Assembly: GCA_036676475.1 (NCBI GenBank)
Contig: JAKFCU010000003.1
Coordinates: forward strand, 1-64,000
Direction of reading: 5' to 3'
Origin: LC029 sp036676475
GTDB taxonomy: Bacteria; Bacillota; Bacilli; Aneurinibacillales; RAOX-1
Length of the DNA: 64,000 nucleotides
The notes under the pieces were generated by a model that was not told the origin of the DNA, did no database searches, and saw only the letters and a list, made by a program, of their open reading frames with translations. Both the position numbers and the translations under genes were made by a program. Below are positions 41,135 to 49,571 of the stretch, piece after piece (the stretch's first letter is position 1; each line of letters opens with the position of its first letter).

Positions 41135-41719
41135 ATGATCGTTGGAAATATGGCCCCCTTCTTTACGGCAGATTCCTACTTTCAAGGACATAAGAAAAAG
41201 ATCAATCTTCAGGACTATCGAGGAAAATGGGTATTTCTTTTTTTTTATTCCTCTGATTTCAGCTTTGTTTGACCGACAGAGTGCGCTTGTATAGCGGTCC
41301 GCTATGCTGAATTTCAAAAATTAAACACAGAAGTCCTTTCGATTAGTACAGACAGTATATTAGCCCACAAAGTGTGGGATGAAACCGAATTGTCGAAAAT
41401 GTTTGAGGGAGGCATGCCCTACCCTATGATCGCCGACCAAAACGGAGATATCAGTAAGATGTATGATGTATATGAAACCGAGAATGGGAAAACCAAACGG
41501 GCAACTTTTTTAATTGATCCAGAAGGTATAGTCCAATCCGCGGAAGTAATGCATGGGGCCGTGGGGCGAAATCCGGATGAAATTCTCCGGCAAATTCAAG
41601 CCTATCAGCATCATTTAGCTACCAAAGAAGGTATGCCATGCGGCTGGAAAGAAGGCGATCCAACCATTCCTGTATCGATGGAAACAGCGGGTGAAGTATG
41701 GAAGCTCTGGCATCCCTAA
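41135..41719 (+). CDS. AhpC-type peroxiredoxin with in-frame UGA at the peroxidatic position (probable selenoprotein)
   Basis: From ATG 41135 (AAAGGATGAT upstream) the frame gives a full 194-residue peroxiredoxin if the UGA at 41270-41272 is read through. The N-part is MIVGNMAPFFTADSYFQ, then INLQDYRGKWVFLFFYSSDF; residues 41-49 are DFSFV-UGA-PTE, exactly where the family has DFTFVCPTE. The C-part is intact, with FLIDPEGIVQSAEVMHGAVGRNPDE and the resolving Cys in GMPCGWKEGD. UGA thus replaces the peroxidatic Cys, and a stem-loop follows at 41289-41307. This fits a selenocysteine peroxiredoxin reducing peroxides; a Cys-to-stop mutation is the alternative. The downstream GTG at 41372 has no ribosome binding site. 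The window shows no Sec machinery. Confidence 0.8.
41273..41307 (+). promoter_or_regulatory. Candidate bacterial SECIS element
   Basis: Downstream of the UGA, GTATAGCG (41289-41296) pairs with CGCTATGC (41300-41307). This gives eight base pairs, one of them G-U, and an apical GGUC 24-27 nt after the UGA, reminiscent of the GGU apical loop of the Escherichia coli fdhF element. An alternative fold pairs GACCG (41271) with CGGTC (41295). Hand-folded only. Confidence 0.55.
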
Positions 41720-41727
41720 AATTATAA

Positions 41728-41762
41728 AAAGGAAGGCTGATCCGTTGATCAGCCTTCCTTTC
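41728..41762. terminator. Bidirectional intrinsic terminator
   Basis: AAAGGAAGGCTGATC and GATCAGCCTTCCTTT with loop CGTT, between the peroxiredoxin gene and the convergent ABC permease gene. Confidence 0.92.
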
Positions 41763-41769
41763 AAACCAA

Positions 41770-42750
41770 TTAATATACATCCCTTCTGATGAAGGTCATA
41801 AAAGATACCAATAAGGCAGCAACAGCCCATGCCGTTAATACCATCAGGGAAAACCCTAAAGTCATTCCCTCGATAGGAGGCGCATCGCCTTCCAGATAGT
41901 TAATCAGCTCTAAATTGACCATAAAAAGATATTTTGCAGATTCCCACGATGAGACCATATTGCTTAATATCGTTCCTGAGATCAAACAAGCAAGCATCAC
42001 TCCCATCCCTGCCGCTGTTCCTCTGATCAGCACTGACAGCATAAAGGACAAGGTACCGACAACCAGCGCAACAAACCAAGCCAACCCCATCTCCATCAAA
42101 ATATATTGCCATTGAGGAATCAGACTGACTGCTGAGGTATCCAATTCACCGGCCTCTACGATAAATCCTGTCAAAACCGGGGCTGTCCATCCACTAAAGC
42201 CAAACACCGCACCCGATATCACGTAGGACAATAGTCCAAAGATGAAGACAATAAAGGAAACAGAAAGGATTAAGGTTATATACTTGCTCATAAGGATTTT
42301 CCATCGTTTCACAGGCCTTGTAAGCAATAACTTTACTGTTCCCATGCTGTGCTCAGAAGAAACTAGATCAGATGCCACCACCATTACCATCAACGGTAAA
42401 AACAGTTGAATGGAATTTTCCACAAATCCGCGCAAAAAGGTAGGCGCACCAGGCTCGGAAGGATTAATGTTGTGATCTAAGTAATATTGTTGTTGGGCGA
42501 TGCGAATTTCAAGTTGCCTTTTCCATTCATCCGTGATCCGACTGCTGCTCAACCGGTTTTGCGAATCGATGATTCTCTGTTGCAATGCGATTCGCCAGTC
42601 TGTATCACCCAGTCTTTCCCTCGTTCTTTCCGCTTCCTGAGCTTGGGCGTACGTAAACATAGAAATCAAGACACCAATAATGAGGGCCACAACAAGTAGT
42701 CTCTTTTTACCGATGAGCTTCAGCATTTCGTTTTGAACTAAATTAATCAA
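41770..42750 (-). CDS. ABC-2 type transporter permease
   Basis: The 326-residue protein has an N-terminal span (LLVVALIIGVLISMFTYA) and a large external loop with a coiled-coil-like stretch (residues 40-100). A group of five spans follows, with the ABC-2 sequence SDLVSSEHSMGTVKLLLTRPVKRW. It is co-transcribed with the ATPase gene upstream (8-bp overlap) and likely forms an exporter of unknown substrate. Confidence 0.88.
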   Translation of the reverse strand: MINLVQNEMLKLIGKKRLLVVALIIGVLISMFTYAQAQEAERTRERLGDTDWRIALQQRIIDSQNRLSSSRITDEWKRQLEIRIAQQQYYLDHNINPSEPGAPTFLRGFVENSIQLFLPLMVMVVASDLVSSEHSMGTVKLLLTRPVKRWKILMSKYITLILSVSFIVFIFGLLSYVISGAVFGFSGWTAPVLTGFIVEAGELDTSAVSLIPQWQYILMEMGLAWFVALVVGTLSFMLSVLIRGTAAGMGVMLACLISGTILSNMVSSWESAKYLFMVNLELINYLEGDAPPIEGMTLGFSLMVLTAWAVAALLVSFMTFIRRDVY

Positions 42751-43657
42751 TCGACTCTCCTCCTGTCATCTCCAGAAATAAAGCCTCCAAAGCAGGGAGC
42801 CGCCTGTTCATTTCTTTTACCTTAATGCCTGCTTCCACTAATTTTCTGTTCCACTCCCCTACTTCCTTTTCTAGATAAGGTGTGATCAGCCAGTCTCCGT
42901 CCTCGGTCACAGACTCAGATAATGCCATTAACATCTTTTTACCTTCTAGCTGCGGTTCAAGCCGCCAGATCATTTGTTCCTGCTTGGAGAGAAGGGTGCT
43001 GACCTCTTCAATATGAATGATCTGACCTTTGGAAATAATCGCCACACGATCGCACATTTGCTGAATCTCACTGAGCAAATGACTGGACACGAATACAGTC
43101 AACCCTTCTTGTTCAGACAAAAAGCGAATAAATTCCCGCATTTCCCGGATTCCCGATGGATCAAGTCCATTTGTTGGCTCGTCAAGAATAAGCAGTTGGG
43201 GATTTCCTAGAAGAGCTTGGGCGATACCCAAACGTTGTCTCATCCCTAAGGAGTAAGTCTTCACTTTATCCTGTATTCTTTCCCGTAATCCTACCAACTG
43301 AACAATCTCATGAATGCGGTCGTCTCCAATACCTGAAAGCATTTTGGCAAAGTGGCGGAGATTTTCCCATCCACTTAAGTAGGAGTACATCTCTGGATTT
43401 TCTACAATACAGCCCATTTGCTGCATGGCTTCCGAAAAATGGGTTGCCACATTATAGCCACAAATTCGTATAGAACCAGATGTGGGACGAATCAATCCCA
43501 CGAGCATGCGAATGGTCGTCGTTTTCCCAGCCCCGTTTGGCCCTAAAAAACCAAAGACTTCTCCTCGTTTCAGTTCAAAATCTAGACCTTTGATGATCTC
43601 TTTTTTACCGATGACTTTTCGTAATCCTTTGACGGATAAGGTAATATTTTCACTCAT
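42743..43657 (-). CDS. ABC transporter ATP-binding protein
   Basis: A 304-residue ATPase with Walker A GFLGPNGAGKTTTIRML, ABC signature TYSLGMRQRLGIAQ, Walker B LLILDEPTNGLDP and the H-loop FVSSHLLSEI. The C-terminal 80 residues resemble those of BcrA/NatA-type exporters for peptides or ions. Operon with the permease gene downstream; an SGNH hydrolase gene lies 12 bp upstream, so the three may be co-expressed. Confidence 0.93.
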   Translation of the reverse strand: MSENITLSVKGLRKVIGKKEIIKGLDFELKRGEVFGFLGPNGAGKTTTIRMLVGLIRPTSGSIRICGYNVATHFSEAMQQMGCIVENPEMYSYLSGWENLRHFAKMLSGIGDDRIHEIVQLVGLRERIQDKVKTYSLGMRQRLGIAQALLGNPQLLILDEPTNGLDPSGIREMREFIRFLSEQEGLTVFVSSHLLSEIQQMCDRVAIISKGQIIHIEEVSTLLSKQEQMIWRLEPQLEGKKMLMALSESVTEDGDWLITPYLEKEVGEWNRKLVEAGIKVKEMNRRLPALEALFLEMTGGESID

Positions 43658-43669
43658 ATACTCTCTCCC

Positions 43670-44452
43670 TTACCATCTGATTAATGAGCCTAACCGCTCA
43701 GCGATTAATCGATACCCTTCTGTGTTGGGGTGAAACTTGTCCGAATAAAGATAGTTCTCACCCTCTAATTGGAACAGATCAAAGGTAGGAACAAAAACCG
43801 TTTTTGGATAGTTTAGTGTGAGATCTGCTGTCTTGGCATTCCATTCCATCACCACTTTAGATGTGAGCGTACCGTCCGCCAATGGTGCAAATGGGTTATA
43901 CAAGCCGATGAGATAGATACTTGCATCGGTATTCAAGGCACGAATATCTATTAAAATAGAATTTATATTATTTAAATATTCCGTCTCAATCTTCTGTACA
44001 TGTTCGCGATTGAGATCCATCAGCGTTTGTCCGCCAAGAAATAGGTCGTTCCCGCCAATGGTAATTAAGATCGTATCCGCTTGAGTAATCTGTCTCTGCA
44101 CTTCCTCCTGCTTGATTTGGGTCATCAGCTCTACTGAGGTTTGTCCCTTGATTCCAAGGTTCGATAGATGGATTTCATGTGTCGTGCTCTCTTTGAGATG
44201 ATCGATCAAAAAACCGACATACCCCTTTCCTTCTCCATCTCCAGTGCCTCGTGTTAGAGAATCCCCTAACGCTAGCACATCCTTGCCAACTTTTTCGTCC
44301 TGTGCAGCCTCTGAAACTGGCGGTGCAGAAACCGGAAAACCTAAATTCGTTTCAAGGAAATGACCATCAATCACTAATCCCAAACCAATCACCCATAAAA
44401 AGCAAAGAAGCACAGAAAACAATGCAACCAATTGTGCCCATTTTTCTTTCAA
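43670..44452 (-). CDS. Membrane-anchored SGNH/GDSL hydrolase
   Basis: The start is TTG 44452 because GGGAGGACCAGTT precedes it. The 260-residue product has one N-terminal span (LVALFSVLLCFLWVIGLGLV) and an external SGNH domain: LALGDSLTRGTGDGEGKGY (Ser block), LGIKGQTS (Gly), ITIGGNDLF (Asn) and SDKFHPNTEGYRLIAE (Asp/His). It resembles the YpmR-type lipases/acylhydrolases of Bacilli. Substrate unknown. Confidence 0.88.
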   Translation of the reverse strand: MKEKWAQLVALFSVLLCFLWVIGLGLVIDGHFLETNLGFPVSAPPVSEAAQDEKVGKDVLALGDSLTRGTGDGEGKGYVGFLIDHLKESTTHEIHLSNLGIKGQTSVELMTQIKQEEVQRQITQADTILITIGGNDLFLGGQTLMDLNREHVQKIETEYLNNINSILIDIRALNTDASIYLIGLYNPFAPLADGTLTSKVVMEWNAKTADLTLNYPKTVFVPTFDLFQLEGENYLYSDKFHPNTEGYRLIAERLGSLIRW

Positions 44453-44703
44453 AACTGGTCCTCCCTTTAAAGTAGATTCATTATATCCTTCATAATTTAT
44501 TCTCATCTAACTCATTTCCCATTCCATGGAAAGCGCGGATCCGATTATCTTGATCGACTAGGAACGTGGTTGTGGAAAGAGAATCCCTCCCCGTTACCCG
44601 TCTCCTGCCTACACTCTCACCTTCATTTTACACGATTACGCATAAATAATTAACAATCTAACTGTAGATATGCCCTTATTAATACTGGATACCATTTTAG
44701 AAA
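44453..44703. other. Intergenic region
   Basis: Together with the following terminator this is a gap of about 300 bp upstream of the SGNH gene. It should hold the promoter of the SGNH/ABC group; no distinct site, repeat or small gene was recognised. Confidence 0.4.
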
Positions 44704-44750
44704 TGAAAAAGCCGTTCTTTCCTTAACCTAGAATAAGGGAAGAACAGCTG
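44704..44750 (-). terminator. Intrinsic terminator of the SET-domain gene
   Basis: On the minus strand AGCTGTTCTTCCCTTA and TAAGGAAAGAACGGCT pair and are followed by TTTTTCATTT. Confidence 0.85.
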
Positions 44751-44757
44751 ATATTCA

Positions 44758-45354
44758 TTACTGATTGCGACGATTAAAATAAATGTTTTTAATCGAATCC
44801 ATTTCGCTTAAACCGTTGGTAAACAACCGTATTTTTTCCATAAATTGCGGTTTGACTAACGCTTCTAATGGTTGATTCACATCATGGAAGTGCTGAAACG
44901 CCTCATAAGCTAATTGATCCCAAATCTGATAATAATTCAAGAGATCATCTGGCATCACGATGGTTCTCTCGGAGTGCAATTCGGGAATACAATGAAAGGG
45001 TTCATCTACATTCAAGGTACCATAGTCATCCGTTAATTGCTCTCCTGCGGCAATATCCCGGGCAGCCAATTCAATTCCATAAGCCGTCCCCACACAATTA
45101 GCATAAAAACTATGGTTGATGTATCTAGCGATATCCCAGCACAAGATGTACTCACCCAGTTCATTTCGGTAGGAATATTTCAATACTTGACATTTCATCG
45201 GTTCAATCATCTGTTCAACTTGCTCGTTCGTTAATCTTTGATCCAACGTATCTAAAGCCCAGACAATGGTTCCTTTTGGGATAAGTCGGGTTGCAAAAAC
45301 CCCGTAACCTATCCTGTCATCAATAAATCGCAATTCGGTATCGGGATGCATCAT
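44758..45354 (-). CDS. SET-domain protein
   Basis: The 198-residue protein carries a compact SET domain: GYGVFATRLIPKGTIVWALD at the start, ARYINHSFYANCVGTAYG with the NHS motif, and LAARDIAAGEQLTDDYGTLN with the pseudoknot tyrosine. SET domains transfer methyl groups from S-adenosylmethionine to protein lysines; bacterial targets are mostly unknown. I use the ATG at 45354 with AAGTAAGG upstream. It is monocistronic. Confidence 0.88.
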   Translation of the reverse strand: MMHPDTELRFIDDRIGYGVFATRLIPKGTIVWALDTLDQRLTNEQVEQMIEPMKCQVLKYSYRNELGEYILCWDIARYINHSFYANCVGTAYGIELAARDIAAGEQLTDDYGTLNVDEPFHCIPELHSERTIVMPDDLLNYYQIWDQLAYEAFQHFHDVNQPLEALVKPQFMEKIRLFTNGLSEMDSIKNIYFNRRNQ

Positions 45355-45424
45355 ATGCCTTACTTCCCCCAACAAATGGTAATCTTTTAGTCATATACTC
45401 ATAGTATTGAGGGAAAGTTTAACA

Positions 45425-45444
45425 GGTGCCTGTCACTTGTCGAA
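45425..45444 (+). repeat. Dispersed 20-bp repeat, copy 2
   Basis: Identical to 9267-9286 (GGTGCCTGTCACTTGTCGAA), same orientation, about 70 bp upstream of the minus-strand SET gene. Confidence 0.75.
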
Positions 45445-45562
45445 AAATTTATTATTCCAATTTGATTCCTGTTAAAATATTGATTCTCAATGGACAACCT
45501 TGACTGAAATAAGACAGATGGCAGCATAATATAACCATTCATGTGGGAAATGAGGTGGAGAA

Positions 45563-45733
45563 TTGATACGGGATTACACTCAAATGCCGGTTGAAGAACT
45601 TGAAAAGCTAAGTGCCGAATATGAACATGAAAACTTTGAGATTATGAAAGAGTTGGTTCGTCGAGGGGTCGGAAATGATTTGCCGGACACTCTTGAACAT
45701 CCCAGCATGTTTCCTACGGAAGAAGATTTTTAG
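45563..45733 (+). CDS. Small acidic hypothetical protein (56 aa)
   Basis: A TTG start at 45563 follows GAGGTGGAGA. The 56-codon product (MIRDYTQMPVEELEKLSAEY to FPTEEDF) is acidic and helical, ending in a proline-containing acidic tail. No family recognised. The ribosome binding site and charge pattern support it. Confidence 0.55.
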   Translation: MIRDYTQMPVEELEKLSAEYEHENFEIMKELVRRGVGNDLPDTLEHPSMFPTEEDF

Positions 45734-45863
45734 AGCGATTAATTATCCTTTTGTCAAAATTAGCATCAAATTAACCGTGGATCACCATAATTCTAAAAGC
45801 AAGGTATTTATTATATGGAAATACACCATACTAATACAAACCATTTTACTTTTTCACTTATTT

Positions 45864-45898
45864 ACCCCCTATCTTTTTTCTTGAGTGGGGGTTTTTTA
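45864..45898 (+). terminator. Probable intrinsic terminator
   Basis: ACCCCC and GGGGGT flank a loop of about 18 bases, followed by TTTTTT, 130 bp after the small acidic gene. Confidence 0.6.
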
Positions 45899-45919
45899 AG
45901 TTATTTCCCAATAATTTAA

Positions 45920-45953
45920 GCGTAGCCTTATGCGCATAATACTTTCCGATAAG
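45920..45953. repeat. Dispersed 34-bp REP-like repeat, copy 2
   Basis: Matches 27222-27255 at 33 of 34 positions. The core TTATGCGCATAA is here a perfect palindrome. It lies just beyond the terminator of the cold shock gene. Confidence 0.75.
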
Positions 45954-45960
45954 GAAAAAA

Positions 45961-45986
45961 AAAGACTCCGAAAATCGGAATCTTTT
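45961..45986 (-). terminator. Intrinsic terminator of the cold shock gene
   Basis: On the minus strand AAAAGATTCCGA and TCGGAGTCTTTT form the stem, followed by more T. Confidence 0.75.
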
Positions 45987-46002
45987 ATTGTTTCATTTCA
46001 AG

Positions 46003-46203
46003 TTATAATTTGCGTACGTTTACCGCTTGAGGTCCACGTTGACCCTTTTCAATATCAAAGGTAACTTCTTGACCTTCATCTAATGATTTGTACCCTTCAC
46101 CTTGAATAGCTGAGAAGTGAACGAATACATCCTCTCCACCTTCACGCTCAATGAAACCAAAACCTTTTTCACCGTTAAACCATTTAACTTTTCCTTGTTC
46201 CAT
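46003..46203 (-). CDS. Cold shock protein, CspA family
   Basis: A 66-residue single cold-shock domain with RNP1 GEKGFGFIEREGG and RNP2 DVFVHFSAI, starting MEQGKVKWFN. It binds single-stranded RNA/DNA and acts as an RNA chaperone in the cytoplasm. AGGAGGCTAACAA precedes the ATG. Several paralogues are usual in Bacilli, so I give no specific symbol. Confidence 0.95.
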   Translation of the reverse strand: MEQGKVKWFNGEKGFGFIEREGGEDVFVHFSAIQGEGYKSLDEGQEVTFDIEKGQRGPQAVNVRKL

Positions 46204-46336
46204 TTGTTAGCCTCCTAGCATGTACCTATACATGTTATTGCAAATTTAACCTTGCCTATTTATTATAGCCATGTAAAAAGAACTTTAAACACCTAATTTC
46301 ACATCACCATAAATACAAATCGTCTAACCTATGAAG

Positions 46337-46468
46337 TTAATACCACTCAATGTATTCAATTTCGCTTTTGTCACAGTCACACAGAAAATAATTGAGTTCA
46401 TTGTGATCATTGAAAATTTGTTCCGTTGAATTTTTCAGGAATACTGCAGCAACGATTTCTTGATCCAT
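46337..46468 (-). CDS. Small hypothetical protein (43 aa)
   Basis: The ATG at 46468 has GGGGGTG at the right distance; an in-frame ATG at 46525 lacks a site. The product MDQEIVAAVFLKNSTEQIF to SEIEYIEWY is acidic with two cysteines (LCDCDKSE). Family not recognised. Confidence 0.5.
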   Translation of the reverse strand: MDQEIVAAVFLKNSTEQIFNDHNELNYFLCDCDKSEIEYIEWY

Positions 46469-46648
46469 AGGATTCACCCCCAAGATATCTTGCCCTCCGA
46501 AATGGTATTCATTCAGGGATTTCATAATTTAGTTTCGGATTAATTCCTCTTTATCTTTAACGGCTTATTTTTATCCACCAAATTGATGTATAATTTTCAT
46601 ATTTTGTTGCATGAAAGAGTTGCCCTAACGCTTTTTACATCCTAATGA

Positions 46649-47980
46649 TTAGTGAAAAAAAGTAAGGATCGCTATGCCAATCGTACATACAATAAGAAGA
46701 TAGCGGCCATTATCCCGGACTCCAACCTCAATACTTGATTTCTTGACTAACCCGCTGACCAAAAGATTGATGGGATTGACCGGGCTCAATATAGAAGAGG
46801 CCGCCCAAGAAACCATAATCACCATCGCTAATATTTCTTTTGATGTTCCCAACATTTGCGGATCCATTTGGGTGGCAAGTACGGTGACGACAACGACTTG
46901 ATGAATCCCTACAAAGGTAACACCGATCATGGTGACAAGAATAAAGAAAGCAAATAATAAAAATGATATTTGAGCTAAACCTGTCATGAATTCATTAATT
47001 CCATGTCCAAAGCTTGTTCCTTTAAGAGATTGTCCAAAGAACCCGGCACTGATATACATGATGATTTCATTATTCATGATGGGAACAGATTTGTCCCGGT
47101 AATCCATAATGTGTTCTTTTAAAAAACCCCACTGTTTTGAAAACACCACCCAAATGGCTGGAAATAGAAGGGCAAGAAGACTAACGAGGACAAGCATCGA
47201 CCAATGGGTAATCGATTCGACCACAATGGTGATGACCATTAAGGAAAAGATGAGAAAGACTAGTAGCTTGATGTTTTTTCGATGTTCAGACGTAATGGCT
47301 TCATTTTGATGATGGTCTGTTCCAAGTTTTTGCTTTTTTGCCCAAATTCCAAATAAAACATTTCCTATTACTAAAAATAATACTGCAATTCCAAAACCAT
47401 AGGACATATAGTCCGTAATGGAAACATCCAGGTACAATAACGTAATTCCAACGGCGGCATAGTAAGGTGACCATAAAATGGTTGATGAAAACCCGACAAG
47501 GTATGCTTTCGATAGTAAAGTAGCGTTCAATCGTAAGTCCTTCATCAATTCATGAACAATGCGGATGGCACCTAAATTTAAGATAGGGCTAAGAATGAAA
47601 AGTACCGTGGTAATTGCCGCAAACATTTTTTGGGGATGATTTTCATATCGTTTGAGATATACCAATATAGAGTCAAAAAAACCACCCATTTTCAATGGAA
47701 TGGACAATAAAGGAACGAGAACCAGAAGGGTCAGTAAGGGAAGGTTGGATGTGATTCCCTGTGCAACAACTTCTATCCCTTGCCCTTTGATTGTGGTTAA
47801 CACAACACCCGCTGCAAACATCAGAATGCTAAAAAACCTAGGTACACTTTTGGCCAAGGTGAGACTTCCGACAAATGCAATGGTCGCAAAAATCGCCAAA
47901 ACCAATGGCATCCACTGGGACTGAACAAAATATTGAATTAAAAATAAAAAACACATTACCAAAATAAAATAACTTCTCAT
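46649..47980 (-). CDS. Multi-span permease of the ion-transporter/DASS-like type
   Basis: The 443-residue protein has about 11-12 hydrophobic segments. Conserved-looking features are a re-entrant-type ILSPILNLGAIRIVHELM with GFSSTILWSPYYAAVG in the first half, and VSWAASSILSPVNPINLLVSG in the second, a two-fold repeat as in IT-superfamily anion or citrate/arsenite-type permeases. Substrate cannot be deduced. Monocistronic. Confidence 0.75.
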   Translation of the reverse strand: MRSYFILVMCFLFLIQYFVQSQWMPLVLAIFATIAFVGSLTLAKSVPRFFSILMFAAGVVLTTIKGQGIEVVAQGITSNLPLLTLLVLVPLLSIPLKMGGFFDSILVYLKRYENHPQKMFAAITTVLFILSPILNLGAIRIVHELMKDLRLNATLLSKAYLVGFSSTILWSPYYAAVGITLLYLDVSITDYMSYGFGIAVLFLVIGNVLFGIWAKKQKLGTDHHQNEAITSEHRKNIKLLVFLIFSLMVITIVVESITHWSMLVLVSLLALLFPAIWVVFSKQWGFLKEHIMDYRDKSVPIMNNEIIMYISAGFFGQSLKGTSFGHGINEFMTGLAQISFLLFAFFILVTMIGVTFVGIHQVVVVTVLATQMDPQMLGTSKEILAMVIMVSWAASSILSPVNPINLLVSGLVKKSSIEVGVRDNGRYLLIVCTIGIAILTFFH

Positions 47981-48072
47981 TTAGCCACCTCTATCTATAC
48001 ATGGGCTGAGGATGCTACAAGAGCCTTTTGATGTGAAAAGGTTCCTACATCTTGATCATCCGATTCGGAATA

Positions 48073-48110
48073 AAAGAGCCGACCTAATCAAATTGCATTA
48101 GAACGGCTGT
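48073..48110 (-). terminator. Intrinsic terminator of the DUF2087/GIY-YIG gene
   Basis: AGCCGTTCTAAT and ATTAGGTCGGCT form the minus-strand stem, followed by CTTTTATT. Confidence 0.75.
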
Positions 48111-48114
48111 TTTT

Positions 48115-49245
48115 TTACTGTTGTTCAGGCTTTAGTTTATGATATCCTCGTTCATCAAATGGATGTAACTTTTCTACCCATTTTTCCTCTAGCTTTTTCA
48201 ACGCATCTTTTGCGTCAAAATATCCATCCTCTTTCTCTTTCAAAATCTCTAACACTTCAATCGTAAATGCATCTTCTCCAAACTCATTCCAGTCCGCTTG
48301 AAGTGATTTGTTTATATGACTGCCCATTTTCAACATAAACTGCTGTCCATTTATGGTCTTTAAATTTTTGGTACTTGCAATAAATATCTTTTGATTTTTG
48401 GTATTTTTGATCTGAAAAATACCCGCATCAACCTTCGTTTCTTTGTAGAGTTGTTTGAGTTCTTCTTTTCGATTCATCTTTTTCTCGTCCTTCCCCATTA
48501 AATCATTTCTTAGCCAATATTGGCTTCCATCCGGCTTTCTATCTAAAAATCCATAATCGATCAAATATCTTCTTAACATGACATAATCATGATAAACATC
48601 CTCCAATATCTGATTGATTTCCTTCTCATTGTAAATTCGTTCCCTTTCAAACCGCTTGGTCATCTCCTCAAGGACAACTAGTCTATGTTTTTCCCTTTTC
48701 GGGAAGGTTGACAAAGGACCCTCCGTCCCATCTGGAAAGTATTTCTTCAACATCTTTTCTCTTTCTTCCTGGGTTACATCGTAACGCTCCCCATCAGACG
48801 GAGAGGAACTTACGATCTGTTTATCCTTTTCTTTTAACAGTTCCATCATCGCCAAAAACACCCTGGATTGACGTTCCTTCTCTTTTAACACAAAGCGGTG
48901 ATTTCGAATCGTCGAAGCACTTCCGATGTCCATTTCCTTTTGGACTTGAGCATCGCTATTCCCTTCATAAAATAATCGCATGAGACGATTCTGGTGGTCT
49001 GTTAATCCTGTCAGTTTCTTATCCATATGGATTAAGTGGTTAAACACCGATTGATGGATTTTCTCAATATGAATACGCATGAATCTTTCAGCTTCATAAA
49101 AACTTCCCTCTTCCGAGTAGATCATCCCTTTTTCCGTTTTATGATCGCAAAGCAGGCATATATAGTCATCCATCTGCTGGATATATCCTCGTTTCAGCTC
49201 CTCCAACGATGCGTTCCAAAACCCCTCTGAAACTGTATACAACAT
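48115..49245 (-). CDS. Multidomain regulator: zinc-finger-like, HTH, DUF2087 and GIY-YIG-like
   Basis: Four parts can be seen in 376 residues. Near residue 30, CLLCDHKTEKG with a later RIHIEKIH has CxxC/HxxxxH spacing. LuxR-type HTH text lies near 100-130 (LTDHQNRLMRLFYEG, GSASTIRNHRFVLKE). A DUF2087 domain spans about 165-245 (KKYFPDGTEGPLSTFPKREK, RRYLIDYGFLDRKPDGSQYW). A GIY-YIG-like nuclease part is at 265-370 (GIFQIKNTKNQKIFIASTKN). The start is taken at ATG 49245, at good distance from AGAGAGGTT. Probably a DNA-binding regulator; cleavage activity is uncertain. Confidence 0.75.
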   Translation of the reverse strand: MLYTVSEGFWNASLEELKRGYIQQMDDYICLLCDHKTEKGMIYSEEGSFYEAERFMRIHIEKIHQSVFNHLIHMDKKLTGLTDHQNRLMRLFYEGNSDAQVQKEMDIGSASTIRNHRFVLKEKERQSRVFLAMMELLKEKDKQIVSSSPSDGERYDVTQEEREKMLKKYFPDGTEGPLSTFPKREKHRLVVLEEMTKRFERERIYNEKEINQILEDVYHDYVMLRRYLIDYGFLDRKPDGSQYWLRNDLMGKDEKKMNRKEELKQLYKETKVDAGIFQIKNTKNQKIFIASTKNLKTINGQQFMLKMGSHINKSLQADWNEFGEDAFTIEVLEILKEKEDGYFDAKDALKKLEEKWVEKLHPFDERGYHKLKPEQQ

Positions 49246-49571
49246 AAACATAACCTCTCTTCGTTTGTAATTATATAGACATTATATAATAATGTTTGTT
49301 AACCAGTCAAATCCAATAGTAAGGTAGTACTCTTATGTTGTAAAATGGGGATTTTCACCCCCATTGTCATAATTGGAGAATGAGCATGCCGCTTGATCCG
49401 CCAGTTTAACCAAAATCCAAGATGTAATCTACTTTTCGGGTTTGAATTTTTGGTAAGAATCATATAAATTAATAGTTACTATAAAATTGGTCCTTCCTAA
49501 AAAGGTAACCATATTTTTTACAAAATCGTTGGGTGAATGAATGTATAATTGACATTTAGAGGAGGTTCGTC
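49246..49571. other. Divergent intergenic region
   Basis: An AT-rich promoter region between the minus-strand regulator gene and bshB2. ATTATATAG and TATATAAT near 49270-49290 can serve as a minus-strand -10. No gene or repeat recognised. Confidence 0.45.

Noticed and set aside
41372..41719. Separate 115-residue protein starting at GTG 41372
   Set aside because: It lacks a ribosome binding site and begins inside the peroxiredoxin fold; the upstream frame with UGA explains the sequence better.
45675..45884. 69-codon plus-strand frame
   Set aside because: It overlaps the better supported 56-codon gene in another frame and runs into a terminator.
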